Positions 22,601-33,896 of a stretch of DNA of 64,000 nucleotides are shown here, piece by piece. The DNA comes from Condylostoma magnum (Eukaryota > Ciliophora > Heterotrichea > Heterotrichida > Condylostomatidae), in assembly GCA_920105805.1 (NCBI GenBank), contig CAKKTI010000018.1:47810-111809 (forward strand), written 5' to 3'. The notes under the pieces are model-generated. The model did no database searches. It worked only from the letters and a program-made list of their open reading frames with translations, and had not been told where the DNA came from. Position numbers and translations under genes: made by a program. The first letter of the stretch is position 1. Every line of letters starts with the position of its first letter.

Positions 22601-24171
22601 CTTTTGTAGGGAAGAAAGAAGATATTAAAAAAAGTTGTATAGAAGTGTGTGGAGATGGCTTAAATTTAGGCCAACATGAGTGTGATGATGGGAATTTTAA
22701 AAATGGGGATGGATGTAACTATAAATGTAAGGTAGAGGAATATTATTAATGTGATGGAACAGAATGCTCTAAACTAGAAATAGAATCTGAAATAGAGTAT
22801 GATTAGTTTAAAGATGGCAAGTACCATTTGACTATATCTTTCAATAGCGACATTTTACATATACCAAATTTGTAGTCATATGCTGTGGTAGAAATAGAAG
22901 ATGCTACTTTTACTTTTGATATTCAATATGATTAGCCCTTTTTTAAGAATATATATGTAACAATTACCCCTGAATCAAGTATACAAAAAGACACAGTAGT
23001 AGATATTTTCTTCAATGTTCAATTTGAGAATAAATATGGGTTCAAAATCTAGAAAAGGTATAGTACTTCTTTAAAGGATTAGTATATTAGTCAGCTGTCT
23101 CAACTAATTTAACAGGTAAGTGATGCTACTTAATATAATGCTGCAGCAGGAATAGGAATTGGCCTTACTTTATCATTCTGTGGATTTGGATTAAATCTAG
23201 GAGGAATATGAAGTGCTATAGACTACATGCAATTCATCTATTATCTGCTCTTTTTTAATATTTAATACACAGAAGAACTTAACATTTTTATGAGGGGGCA
23301 AACACTAGCTATAGCTAACCTTTTACCTGCTTCTTTCCTTAACTATTCATTGCATGGTCATGGCTCAGAAATTGGCTATAAATTCGACTAAGAGGAGATT
23401 AGCACAAACATTAACGAAAATTTAGGATAGCCCTTTATGAACTTACTATTGATTTTAATGTTATAGATAGTTGCACTGGCCTTAAAAAACAAAATTAATT
23501 TTATATAGAAAATTTACGATAAGATTACTTATTCACTAATTTTAAGAAGTGTTATGACTCATTACATGCCTCTTTGTTTTGGAGTACTTCTTTAATGTTA
23601 TGATTTATCATTTTACTCTGTTTACTCGATAATTCAATATACAATACATGCATTTTCAGCTTTCATCATTATCTGAATTTTTGTAATGGTGATTAAAAAT
23701 GTAATGATATCTGCTTACAAACGTAATGTAGTGGATGATACTTTTGATGAATTATGCTCAGAGTATAAAAAGTCCCCAATTTTTAGCCTTGGTTTCGAGT
23801 TGATAATATTGATACGGAAAACAATGTTGATAACTATAGTTGTATTTATTACTGATTCTAATCTCTAGTTATAAATGCTAATGATTAATTAAATGCTATA
23901 TTTTTGCTTTTTAATAGTAGCTAGACCTTATAATCATAAAATTATGGGATTCTGGGTAAATCTAATAACTGAAATATGCTTTACATGTATAATAGGTGTA
24001 TTAGCTATATTGGATACTTATAAACATTCAAGCTATATGAGAATTTTACTATGTAGAGCTATCATGGCAGTTTTATACTTTATAACTTCCTTTTAGCTAG
24101 CTGCTTTTAATCTAAATACATTAATACAACTATTAAAGAAGCTTAATGAAAAATATTGTAAAAGAAATTGA
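19699..24171 (+). CDS. Large Cys-rich surface receptor with polytopic C-terminus
   Basis: About 1,490 residues in one unbroken frame. Order: signal peptide (MFLVLILLATFASRL); a beta-rich N-terminal half with possible lectin/laminin-G-like sections; a furin-like Cys-rich stretch near residue 415-470 (CETCSKLSYKHCTTCKPGFY). Two copies of a CGDG...ECDDGN...DGC repeat (the Myxococcus Cys-rich/DUF4215 type) follow, the second as VCGDGLNLGQHECDDGN, with more CxxC modules between them. The last 350 residues hold about eight membrane helices and a cytosolic segment (KNVMISAYKRNVVDDTFDEL). Such proteins are abundant ciliate surface molecules of unknown ligand. The end was placed at TGA 24169-24171 after KYCKRN. 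Confidence 0.85.
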
Positions 24172-24512
24172 TTATACTTTAGTTTAATACAATTTTGTTA
24201 TATTGTTTTATTTTTAAAGTTACTTACTTATTAATTTCTATGTAATGCTATCTAATCAGTCCATTTGCAGCGTGAAATAGTCTTTTACGAGTTGTAATTT
24301 TGGTAAATATAGCTAAAAGAACTTTCTATCCATAATACGAAAAATCATTAATTATTACATTTAACAAGTTTAGAAAATATTAAAGTAAGGTTAAATAGTA
24401 TATCCTATCAATTATCATAAATAAATTACTGGAAATAAAACTACCTAGTAAACAAGCTCTAAATCCCATTTATAATAACTAACTTTCCTTAAACCATTTT
24501 CTAACAATAAAA
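24172..24512. other. Intergenic AT-rich spacer
   Basis: 341 bases between the stop of the Cys-rich receptor and the next start, long for this window. No coding-like frame, tRNA or repeat was recognised. It ends in the A-rich context (ataaaaATG) typical of starts here. It may contain the promoter of the gene at 24513. Confidence 0.4.
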
Positions 24513-24977
24513 ATGATTTCACGCGTTACTAACTACGGTGGATTTTAATCCTACAGCAACAAGCCAATCCCTAACCTCAAGCCGGGCTAATTCAAACTAG
24601 ACCGTCAGTACTACGAGGAAGTGCATAAAAATGACGAGGAGGGCAGTGCTCTCTAAACCTACAACCGAACCTTCAGCAACTACAACTAAGACCAGTGCTA
24701 AAATGTATCTCCTCACCACTATAATACACTACCAAGAGAGCCATGCTTTGACAGTAAATTTCACACAGGAACTGGCCGAGCAACTCATCAAACCTAATTC
24801 CCATAAGACCCTACCCTCTAATCCAGTGGAACTACTAGCCATTGGAGCAGTGAGTACAAAACTGCGCATAATGGAGACTCTAATGCTAAAAGGGCCCAGA
24901 GGCCCAATTGGAGCACGCATTAACAGCCCCATCAAGTACGAATGCCTCCGGAGTTCTATCGCTCTAAATATAGTTAG
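24513..24977 (+). CDS. Unrecognised Asn/Gln/Tyr-rich protein
   Basis: About 154 residues. Composition is rich in Tyr, Asn, Gln, Pro and Ser (MISRVTNYGGFQSYSNKP, PPEFYRSKYS), with regularly spaced aromatic residues and few hydrophobic runs, so it is probably extended or disordered. The pattern recalls small microtubule-associated or ciliary inner proteins, but no signature was found. The overlapping conventional ORF (24631-24999, frame +1) is a shadow of this gene plus the next. Stop TAG 24975-24977 was chosen because the RING gene starts at 24982, four bases further on. Confidence 0.5.
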
Positions 24978-24981
24978 AAAT

Positions 24982-26190
24982 ATGGATATTCAGACCTGAA
25001 AGTATTGTGCCGTTTGCTTTAATATAGTGCAAAAACCTGTCATGTGTCCTTCGTGCAATAAACTAATATGTGAGGGGTGTTGGGATAGTTGATTTGTGTA
25101 TGGGAAGAAAAATTGTCCTAGTTGTTAAGAGGAAAATTTTTAGTGGAAGTTTGTTTAAGGGAACTTTTTAGAAGAGATTTTAAGCAAGTTTCAGGATATT
25201 AAGTGGGAACAGTGTTCCCAGCACAAGTTTTTGTTAGAATTCTAGTGCAATGATTGCTGCGTTAATGTGTGCTCTGATTGTGTTGTTATTGATAAACTGC
25301 ATTAAGAGTGTAATATTAAAAGAAGAGTTGCTTAGGATTTTGGGAATGAGTTGATTGATATGCTAACTTCACTGAGGGAAAGGAGGAAGAAGTTGTTAAA
25401 GATGAGCTGGGAGCTAGAGGTATAGACTAAAGGGGTTATAGATAATAAAGATTTGCTGTAGGATTAGTCAAAGAAGTTTTTAATGGCATAGAAGTAGGAG
25501 ATATAAGAAATTGCTTAGATATAGTTGTAGAAGCTGTATAATGATCAGGTGTAGGTTGAGGAACATATATAGACGATTGAGAAGCTGTATAGTAGTGTAT
25601 AGAGTAATATACTAAACTCTACTAAATTATAACTGATTGAGTAGACTCATTAGATAAAGAGAGATATTAATAAGGGGCTATTTTAGCAACCTTTATAACC
25701 TACACCAGTGAATGATATACCCTCGGCTGTATTGCCTGCTTATGAAACTTATATTTTTGTTATAGATGGTTTTAATTAGAGAGATAAAATTGTTTCACCA
25801 AGCTTTAAACTATATAATTAAAAATGAATAATTGAAGTATATCCCAATGGAAAGCAAGATTCTGGCTTTATTGCTGTGTTTTTGTAGCTCATTAAAGGAA
25901 TTTAAGGGGATTATTAGTATAAAATCTAGCTTGTTTTGGATGATCAAGAAGCTACTGTATAAAGAGAAATTGTATCTAACTTTTAATAAGGGGATATTTG
26001 AGGGTATAATAGATTCACAACACAAGAAGCTATTTCTGAGTATATTAATCAAGATTATCTTTAAATCAAAATTTAAGTAAGACCTACAAGCTTTTTACTG
26101 TAAAATTAAATCAATAAAAGAAAGATTAAAAGAGTGTAAAAGAAGTTAAAGTTCCTATCGGAAGAATTAATCAATTTTAAGTCAAATTAG
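24982..26190 (+). CDS. RING/B-box/coiled-coil/MATH ubiquitin ligase (TRIM37-like)
   Basis: About 402 residues. A RING finger at 8-50 (CAVCFNIVQKPVMCPSCNKL, then CEGCWDSW and CPSC) is followed by a B-box (about 75-115, CSQHKFLLEFQCNDCCVNVC). A coiled coil spans 120-230. A MATH domain spans about 255-380 with YIFVIDGF, QKWIIEVYPNGKQDSGFIAV and WGYNRFTT. This is the exact order of TRIM37, a ligase of peroxisome and centrosome biology. Two conserved MATH Trp residues and one RING-loop Trp are TGA, one at 25825-25827. The end is uncertain: TAG 26188-26190 or TAA 26197-26199. Confidence 0.85.
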
Positions 26191-26324
26191 TTACTGTAAA
26201 TGTTTGAAATCTCATTATTAAGTTATTCTTTTGACTCAATAGAGCTAACACATTACATATTTCTTATATAACTTGGTAACCTGTTAAACTGCATCCTTAT
26301 TTCTAGCAATAAATTCATTTTAAT

Positions 26325-26801
26325 ATGCGATTAAACACAATAACTCTAAGTGAATTAGATATACAGAAAGTACTTACAAATCAAGGAGACATTGATACAC
26401 CCAGAAGTGATGTTAGTAGTAATTCTATACTAAGGCCTAAACTAAATGGAGTTGTAATTACTTTACAATCAGGAGGAACTGTAATTTCTCACGGCGATGC
26501 TATAAATATGTTTAAAGAATAAACTCCTATTAAAAGGCCTTTGTCTACTAGTAATAGAGCACGGAAAAATACTTATAATAGTATAAGATAATCCCCTATT
26601 TCAACTCCAAGGATATGCAATACACCAAATTAAGTTATAAGGCGACAAGGTTCCCGAAACTCATTTAACAGTTTAAGGACTCCTATTAAGGCCACTGAGC
26701 CTAGTATACTGGAGAAAAAATAAGTGAAAGTGGTTACTTTAAGTTTAAAGGATTGTTTGTCAAGTAAAAGAGGATATTTTTCTAATAGAACATGCTCTTA
26801 A
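26325..26801 (+). CDS. Ser/Thr-Pro-rich basic protein, function unknown
   Basis: About 158 residues. An ordered N-terminal part (LNTITLSELDIQKVLTNQGD, NGVVITLQSGGTVISHGDA) is followed by a basic tail with repeated proline-directed sites (EQTPIKRPLS, QSPISTPRICNTP, LRTPIKATEPS). These look like CDK or MAPK substrates. No family was recognised. A cytoskeletal or nuclear protein under phosphorylation control is plausible. Stop TAA 26799-26801, with TAA 26808 and TGA 26814 close behind. Confidence 0.55.
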
Positions 26802-26925
26802 GTTATTTAATACTGAATATAAGTTTTATATTATTTTTTGTATGAGAGTTAAATTGTATTTATTTATGTAGTAAGATTATTGTGAACAATATATGAAATA
26901 ATATCTATTTTAACGTGTTATATTA

Positions 26926-29900
26926 CTAATCAATAACATTGTACATCATACTCCTGTTTAAATAAGTACTTTCTAACTGTATAGCTAAATTGCTTGCTTC
27001 CGGAAATTATGATTAACCAAATTAAAACAATATTAGCGAAGGTATACTACGTTTTTCATATCCTGAAGTCAAAGGGAATTAATACTTTCTCTTCCTCATA
27101 ATTATAAAATGAATGATTACTTAAATAAATTGTATTACAATAAAAGAAATTGTAAGATACAACTAATTTAATTCAATTATTGAATTCAGTAAAACAATAA
27201 GTGCTGAAGTAATTGCAAATAGTAATGATATACTTTAAATCATTTAGTACCCTTATAAGTTGATTATTTACACATTTTTAAGAGCTATCCAGTAAAGAAT
27301 ATACATTCCTAGTAATATTGGATATTTGATGTGAACATTATCAGTAATAAATCCAATACTACAGCCAGTAAGAAGTACTAATTATTTAAGTATAAGATAA
27401 TGCTTAGATAATTATAAATTGTAATCAGCTTTATTATCTTATTATACTTATAAGTAAACAAGATTGATAGTTACAGTAAAGATCATCGTTAAGACCACCA
27501 CAGATAATTAAAATCCTAAATTTTACCCTTTCCAACAGTCAAAGCTACACTCAAAGCTATTGTATGATTAATCAATATTATCTCCAACACCCTTATTACA
27601 TGATAATATCATTTAACTGATACTATAAATAACTGGTTGAAATAATAAACAAAAAGTAGGTGCAATAATATGAGATAATCTTGAGAAAATATCTCTAAAT
27701 ACTGTCATTTACTTAGACCTCTTTATAATAACAAAGGATACTAAAATTCATAGTATAAGAGATGACATTAAAGCATATATCAAAATCATAATTACATTGG
27801 TATCAAACTCAGTATAGTAATCCACTCTTCCAAAAGTTGACTATGTTACTAGCATTAAGATTCCAAAATAATCCTAACTTTACAAAGCTATACCTGCTAG
27901 CTGTATTCCCTCTATAACCAATGAAGCTAGTATAATTCTATCTTAAAATGACATCATCACCTTTTACGTTATTTAAGGTATTACACAAGGAAAAACTTTC
28001 TTTCTTAACATAATACAGCTTGATATTACAAGAGCATAGAAACAAATGATTACTCCTACCAACATATAGTAACCTTATTGCGATTCTTGTATATCTCCTG
28101 ATAATCTTCCACATTCTTACTACACTAATCTTATTTCTTAGGGAATTTACGTCTTTTCTCCACTTCATTTTATCTCTCTTTCAGCTTCTTCAAACTTTAC
28201 AAAGATTTCATACTCAGGAGAGAAAGTTACCCTTGGAACTGCAACTCATAGTCCATTATCTGGCTCAATGAAATAAAGCTGCATTAATTGATTTCCTGGT
28301 GTATTTTGATGTTCTCGTAAATAGACGCTTCCTTAGCATCCTTAAAATTTCACTTTTCTTGATGCTTCTACAAATTTATAAGGATCTTCATAGTCAATTC
28401 CTTGTCTTATCATATAGTCTAGTGTATAACCTATCAAAAGACCCGTGTCAAAATTTATGCAATGTTGATTTACAGCTGTTACTTATTATTCTTTAAAAAC
28501 TTCATTGATTTGTTGTTTTAACCATTAAAACCTATCTCCATAAAATGCAGCAGGTTAAAGTAGATTCGCATACTTGAAAAACTCTTGTCTTTTATACTAG
28601 TTTTCACTTTGATTCCCTCTTCATAGAAACTAATTCCACTCAGGTAGAATTAGCTGTATATCACCTGCTTTTAAACCTCTGTCATAAATTAACTCTAGGG
28701 CTCAATATGGTTCAATAGGGGAGCCATAAGAGTAGTAAAGGGGTATTATGTCAGTTAATACTAAATTATCTATGATTTCTTAGGCATTTTCATAGTCAGG
28801 GAGTCCTTATTCATCAGTTGGTAAAATTCGATTTGTCTTTGGGAATATTTCCAACTTTACATTTTTGCTTATTTAGTCCCATAATAATGACATTTGTATT
28901 CCGTATTGATCATTATTGCTGATCTGAATTAGTTTTGTCCATTTAGTATATAGTACCATTCCACTTATTGACTTGGTTATACTTTCTTACTCTGATTAAG
29001 TCAATGATAAAGCTAATGGAAACTATTCTCTTATATCCAGCCTCATATAGCTGCTCCCGTATATAAATGGAATACTAATGTCTATTTACTACATTAAATT
29101 GTAAAGTTTGTAGAGGTTTAAAGCAAAGCTAGGTATATAAGCAACTCCAAGATTAGCTTGATTCTTTTAAAGGCACTTGGAAATATACTCCTCATTAAAG
29201 ACAAAGATTCCACAATTATGCTTGAAAATAACAATCTGGAAGTTTTCTAAGACATCTTTTTGCTAGTTTATGTAATCAATCGCCGTTTAATACCCAAAAT
29301 TGACGAATTAATCTTGCCATATAGCTGGCTCTAACTCTGTAGAACCTCCTGAATTATGGCTTATAGTAATCGTTGGATTTTGTACTGTTGGGATTTTAGA
29401 AGTACCGCCTATGAATACAACTTCATTTAAACTAACATCTATTTGCTTTCATCTACCCTCTTACTTATTATATATTCCTATTTCTTATGGAATTAGTTAG
29501 TCACTGTATTTTCCAGTAAGAATTCAATAATTCTTGAATAACGGTAAGTCTATATCTAGCTAACTTAAAAAGAACTTAATTTTATTGATTGTCCAATCTA
29601 TCTAGGTTTAGGAATTGATTTATTGTTTGTCTATAATGCAAAGCACTCCTGCCAAAGTGCTTTGAAGACATCCTTTCTAAGTAACTATAATACCCGTTCC
29701 AGATTTTACTAACTTATTCGAATTTAACTCTTACTCTAAAAGTTGCTATGAGTCAGGTGATAACTACGATAAAATTAAGTAATTAGCGCTTGGCTTTATT
29801 ATCTTTCCTATAACAAACTAGGATTAAAATTTTGACTCATTTATTAATTTTCGCGGTTAAAGCATTTATTTGAGTTGTGTTTAAATAAACCCATATCTGT

Positions 29901-30296
29901 CAAATGTCAAAAGGAGTTTCACTTTAGCTGAGTCAATACTTCTTGTATTGTTTTACATAAACTTGCTTCATCTTCCACATAATAAAAATTGTAGCTATAA
30001 GAAGCAAATTTTAGATTTAAAGTATGAAAGTGTATAAATTATAAATATACAGCTTCTGCAGAGATCTTGTGAAATGTTTGGAGAGAAGTTGATAAGTTAA
30101 TTACAATCTCAGTATTGTCCAATTCTATTCTGTTTATTTGAAATTGATCGTCTTGTAGGCAAGAGATATTATAATCTGGCAGTATTTGCTGCAATTACAC
30201 TTGTAAATCCTCAAAGAAATCCTTTTCGGGAAGAATTACAGTAACCGTTTTACTTAGGCAAGTTGATATCAGAACACTCAGAACTGAAAAGTACAT
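26926..30296 (-). CDS. Periplasmic-binding-like ectodomain fused to multi-helix membrane domain
   Basis: About 1,113 residues if a 29-base segment (29808-29836, GT...AG) is removed; without that, the frame changes by one. A signal peptide (MYFSVLSVLISTCLS) leads into a ligand-binding region with two-lobe, type I periplasmic-binding character. Landmarks are KIIKPSANYLILSQLSPDSQ, NPTITISHNSGGSTELEPAI and, at its end, CINFDTGLLIGYTLDYMIRQ with GSVYLREHQNTPGN. About eight membrane helices follow from residue 650, with a long hydrophilic C-terminal tail. The plan resembles class C-like receptors or ANF-receptor proteins, but the membrane part is longer than seven helices. Stop TAG 26926-26928. Confidence 0.65.
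29808..29836 (-). other. Candidate 29-base intron in receptor gene
   Basis: On the minus strand this segment begins GTCAAAATTTTAATCC and ends GTTATAG. Removing it joins the signal-peptide-bearing N-terminal frame to the frame coding the rest of the ectodomain and resumes at KIIKPSANYLIL. A real one-base difference or an assembly error would explain the break equally well. Confidence 0.3.
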
Positions 30297-30592
30297 ATTT
30301 TAATTATGAAGTATGCAAGTTAAGCTTATAACTCTGCATTGAATATGTGGTATATGGAATTACTTAGATATTAAGTATTTTAATTAAACTTTATGAAATT
30401 GTTGACTGCTTTATCTAAATACATTTTGGCTGTAATTGCATTCACTTAGATTACTTTATTAAACAACAGTACTATATAATAAACTTGGTTAAATTTAATA
30501 TTGCCATTATAATGCAGCCTTTTGTAATATGAAATAAAGTTTAGTATTATAATTATAGATTTTCCTTAATATTATTCTCTTTCAACCCTTTA
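30297..30592. other. AT-rich spacer upstream of receptor gene
   Basis: Strongly AT-rich, with no coding-like composition or RNA structure recognised on either strand. It lies between the start of the minus-strand receptor gene and the doubtful small membrane gene, and may carry the receptor's promoter. Confidence 0.35.
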
Positions 30593-30890
30593 TCATTTAT
30601 ATAAAATCAATGTTCCAACAAATATACAAAATAAAGTATCAATTAGATTGATTTAAAAGAGTGTAATTTCAGGAATTAGTGAAGAGTCTTGTACTTCAGC
30701 ATAAGCCTTTATGTCTTTTATATCTCTATTATCTTTAGTATATTTACAAAGAATCATTAGAACTACACTAAAGACTAATAAGATACTAGTAATTAAATCT
30801 GTATTATGCAAACTAATAAACTCAGTTATACATTTTCTTATCCCATAAAAAATACCTAATTACACTTATAATGTATCTTTATTTACTAAA
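30593..30890 (-). CDS. Possible small membrane protein, start not found
   Basis: One minus frame reads like a two-helix membrane protein: a hydrophobic segment (DLITSILLVFSVVLMILCKY), a charged loop (TKDNRDIKDIKAYAEVQDSS) and a second hydrophobic segment (INLIDTLFCIFVGTLILYK), then TGA 30593-30595. No in-frame ATG is apparent upstream, so the 5' end may be spliced or the call wrong. It would sit between the receptor start (30296) and the gene ending at 30913. Confidence 0.3.
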
Positions 30891-30912
30891 AAAGACCATT
30901 TTATCAAATTAT

Positions 30913-31179
30913 TTACTTAGATACTTTCTTGACCGGTGTATGTAATTTATCCTTAGAACTACTACGCTTCCTCTTCGAAGGAGTGATAGGCTTAGACTCT
31001 AAAATATCCATTAACCCTTAATCCACATGCAACTCTTTCTTTTTCTTTATCACCTACTTCTTTTACTTCTTTTAGATTGGCTATTAATGAGAGTAGTCTT
31101 TTATTAGCGAAGCAATCTATCCAAAAAACTATCCAAGCATTTCCCATAAATCACTTTAAAGCTGCTCGTTGTCCCCCAT
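30913..31179 (-). CDS. Short Lys-rich nuclear-like protein
   Basis: 88 residues. An N-terminal amphipathic helix (NEQLQSDLWEMLGQFFGQIA) leads into a lysine block (KKQKKQVIKKKKELH) and a tail with ITPSKRKRSSSKDKLHTPVK. This combines nuclear-localisation-like signals and Thr-Pro sites. It is too short for domain assignment. Its ATG is 17 bases from the divergent start of the VTT gene, so both must share control sequence. Stop TAA 30913-30915. Confidence 0.55.
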
Positions 31180-31196
31180 ACTAAATTTATAAACAA

Positions 31197-31901
31197 ATGG
31201 AAGCTGACAAATTAAAAGCAATTTTATTCTTACTACTGATTTTGTTGGTGATAATAACAATAACTTTCCTCCCTAATACAAAAACTGTAATAATAGACAC
31301 TTTTCTATCGATGCGAGACAAAGGAACCTACGGAATTTTCCAATTTGTAATCTTATATGCACTATCTGTAGTAATTACTATCCCAGTTACCATGATTAAC
31401 ATTTCAATGGGATTGATATACCCATTCTTTACTGCGTGAAGTATAACTGTAACAGGTGCTATTATAGGAATCTTTATTAGTTATATACTGGGAAAGACTT
31501 GCCTACAGAAGACCTGCGGTAATTTACTCAAAAATCCTCCAGTACTAGCAAAACTGTCAAAAGCAATAAAGAAAGACTAATGAAAGTATGTATTTCTCAT
31601 TTGATGTATCAACGGGCCAATGTGATTGAAGAATTACGGGCTTTCAGCTTTAAATGTGAAATTGATGCCATTTATGGTAATAAGTGTAAGCAATGTCATG
31701 ATTATGAATGCAGGGCATATCATCTTTGGATCCCATGCACAAGGAATAATCAATGCGCTTTAGAACGGTGATTTTTTCAGCTATGAAATCATTTTTGGAG
31801 GATCTTCACTCATTCTCACTGCATTTGCCTTGTATATTTTGAAAACAAGTATACAAAGAGTAATTGAAGAAGACAAAGAAATTAGCCATGTTGTTGATTA
31901 G
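31197..31901 (+). CDS. VTT-domain membrane protein (TMEM41/TMEM64/TVP38, SNARE-associated)
   Basis: About 234 residues. An N-terminal helix (ILFLLLILLVIITITFL) is followed by the VTT/DedA core. It has ALSVVITIPVTMINISMGLI with its re-entrant loop, then TVTGAIIGIFISYILGKTC, a hydrophilic link, FMVISVSNVMIMNAGHII and a last helix (SLILTAFALYILK). Relatives are lipid scramblases of the ER and Golgi acting in autophagosome and lipid-droplet formation. That suits a genome with Beclin nearby, though proximity here carries little meaning. TAA/TGA near residue 129-130 (KDQWKY) are read through. Stop TAG 31899-31901. Confidence 0.85.
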
Positions 31902-31909
31902 TATCATTA

Positions 31910-32296
31910 TTAATTATTATCTAAAATTCTCTCTATTTCTAGTAATATGTAAAGCACGTCATCAGGGGTAATTAGCTGCTTTTTAAACAAAGTAGTGATT
32001 ATAGCATTTAAAATCAGTCTGTACTGAGGAAATAGGAACTAGTGATTTTTGGCAAAATCAATGCACACTCTTTTGGCTTCTTATCTACAGTAAATTTTGT
32101 AGTTTTACCTCATATATCTGTTTCAGTACTTAATGAAATTGATATCGAAATCTGATATATCTTAGTCTTGCTTCATTTCATCTATTTCAAGATCAGCTAT
32201 TCAAGTATCGTCTAACTCTAGTTCAGAATCTGGGTCTTCTGGGTTGTATTAGTAGGAATTTCCTTTTACCGGGTGAAAATAGCTCCTTTCTTCCAT
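31910..32296 (-). CDS. Small VEFS-box-like (SUZ12-type) protein
   Basis: About 128 residues. An acidic start (ELELDDTWIADLEIDEMKQD) precedes a helix-rich domain with landmarks of the VEFS box: FIKYWNRYMRQNY, then CIDFAKNHQFLFPQYRLILN, then TLFKKQLITPDDVLYILLEI. In SUZ12, EMF2 and Su(z)12 this box binds the EZH methyltransferase within PRC2. Here no zinc finger and no N-terminal region accompany it, so it is either a minimal PRC2 subunit or a chance resemblance. Stop TAA 31910-31912 nearly touches the opposing VTT gene's end. Confidence 0.55.
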
Positions 32297-32786
32297 TATA
32301 ATTATAAAAAGGTGGAACATAGCAAAATTACCTGCTTAAGTTTGTTTTATCCCAATCTAGGAATGGAGATAAACTAATTATTAAAAGGACTTTCTTTAAA
32401 GTAATTTAATGAAAAGGTAATCCATAGGTTTCTCGCGTACTTTCAATTTAGTAAGGGTAAGTAACTTATTTTCGAGTAATGTAGATCATTAATTTTTTTA
32501 AACAAATAGGATAGGATATAAATAATTTGATAAAATATATAGAATGTATTTAAGGACAAAGACGAATGCATGTTGTATCATGATTTAGAAAGAATTAGGT
32601 ATAAAGGATGAAAAAGTACAACAGGTCATTTGCAAATTTATTTTATAGAGTAACCGTAAAATTAGAGAATATTGCCCTATTATAAAAAAAACAAGTAAAA
32701 TATTCCAAAAATTAATCTATGCAATACTAGTATCAATTCAATCTTTAATTTTTCGAATGCTAACTCGCTCTAGAATTCTTTGCATA
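32297..32786. other. Gap between VEFS-like and ankyrin genes
   Basis: About 490 AT-rich bases. A plus-strand frame from ATG 32544 (CCIMIQKELGIKDEKVQQVI) is mildly coding-like. It runs into the antisense of the ankyrin gene and has no recognisable domain, so it is not called. No RNA gene or repeat was recognised. Confidence 0.35.
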
Positions 32787-33743
32787 TTAATTAAACTACT
32801 TCCATTTAGATTTTTCCTCAGTTTCCTTTTTAATGCTTTTAGGCTCAGATCCAGTTATAAACTACAGAAGCTCCTTTTATTTCTACTTTGCCTCTTTCTA
32901 ATCCTTAGCAAACTAAGTAATACATCTTATCTATGTAAATATTACAATTTTACCGCATCTAATAAGCCGTTGCAGCTAAAAGGTTTTTGCTTAACTTAGA
33001 ATAGTAGTTCCACTATAAGTAGTAAGCATCGGATTAGCTCCTTTGCATAACAAGTATTTAACCCCCTCTAGAAAGTTTTACTTTGTACATATAAAGAGAG
33101 GGGTCCTTCCAGCATAGTCTCTAGTATCTACATAAACCCCGGATTTATAAAGTAGTTTCACAATATCTAAAAACTTTCGTCTACATGCTCAATGAAGTCC
33201 AGTTTCCTGCATGTAGTCAAAGCAAAAGGCCATTCACTTATTTTTTCTCAAAATTCTTATAACTTTGTGTATATTTCCTTATTTAACAGCCACTAAAAAT
33301 CGTTTAGCTCCCTCTGGCTTATACGGTTATTAAGGTATAAGTTGTTTCAGTATGGGAATCTGTTTTGTTTTAAGTTATAATCTTTGAAAGTGGTAAATCG
33401 TAGTTAAAACCCTTCTAATTTTCTACTTGCGTTACTAGGCCAATAACAGCTTTTATTTGTTTTCTAAGTCTTCTTGAGATAATTATACTTATGCTTATGC
33501 TTAATTAGGCTGCGTTTATTTTAGACAATGGCATAACTTTGTTTATATCTATGGGGATTTCTAGGATAGATCTTGTCAGGAAATGCTTAGATTAGCTTTG
33601 GATTATGTACTGAAGATAGAACTTTACCTCATTCTAAACAGTTTTCTCTTCTTTAGCTTTTCTAGATGAATCATTGAAATAGAGAGATCTCTACTATGCA
33701 TAAGTCGAGTATTTTTAGGTCTGTTTTTATCTGGGAACAACAT
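32787..33743 (-). CDS. Ankyrin-repeat protein
   Basis: About 318 residues. The first 130 residues are basic and Gln-rich (NRPKNTRLMHSRDLS, AQAQVQLSQEDLENKQKLLL). About four ankyrin repeats follow: GAKRFLVAVKQGNIHKVIRI, then TGLHWACRRKFLDIVKLLYK, then DYAGRTPLFICTKQNFLEGV and KYLLCKGANPML. A Lys/Gln-rich C-terminal helix closes the protein. The Trp in LHWAC is TGA. Partners cannot be predicted. The stop is uncertain: TAA 32787-32789 or TAG 32796-32798. Confidence 0.8.
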
Positions 33744-33896
33744 TTTGCGAGATAATGCTCTTTTGCAATGCTTTTTTCACTTGTTTTAACTGAACTAAAT
33801 TCCAATCATATATAAATGAATAATTAGTCCCTTAACTACAGATTTCCTTGCTTTTTCCCCAGTACACCTAAATTTTATTAAATAAGATACGATAGA

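Noticed and set aside
24631-24999. 122-residue plus ORF (MTRRAVLSKPT...)
   Set aside because: The overlapping frame starting at 24513 has more even composition. The RING gene starts cleanly at 24982 within the same frame as this ORF, so the ORF is a chance join.
32757-32999. Hydrophobic plus ORF
   Set aside because: Antisense to the ankyrin gene's Lys/Gln-rich C-terminus.
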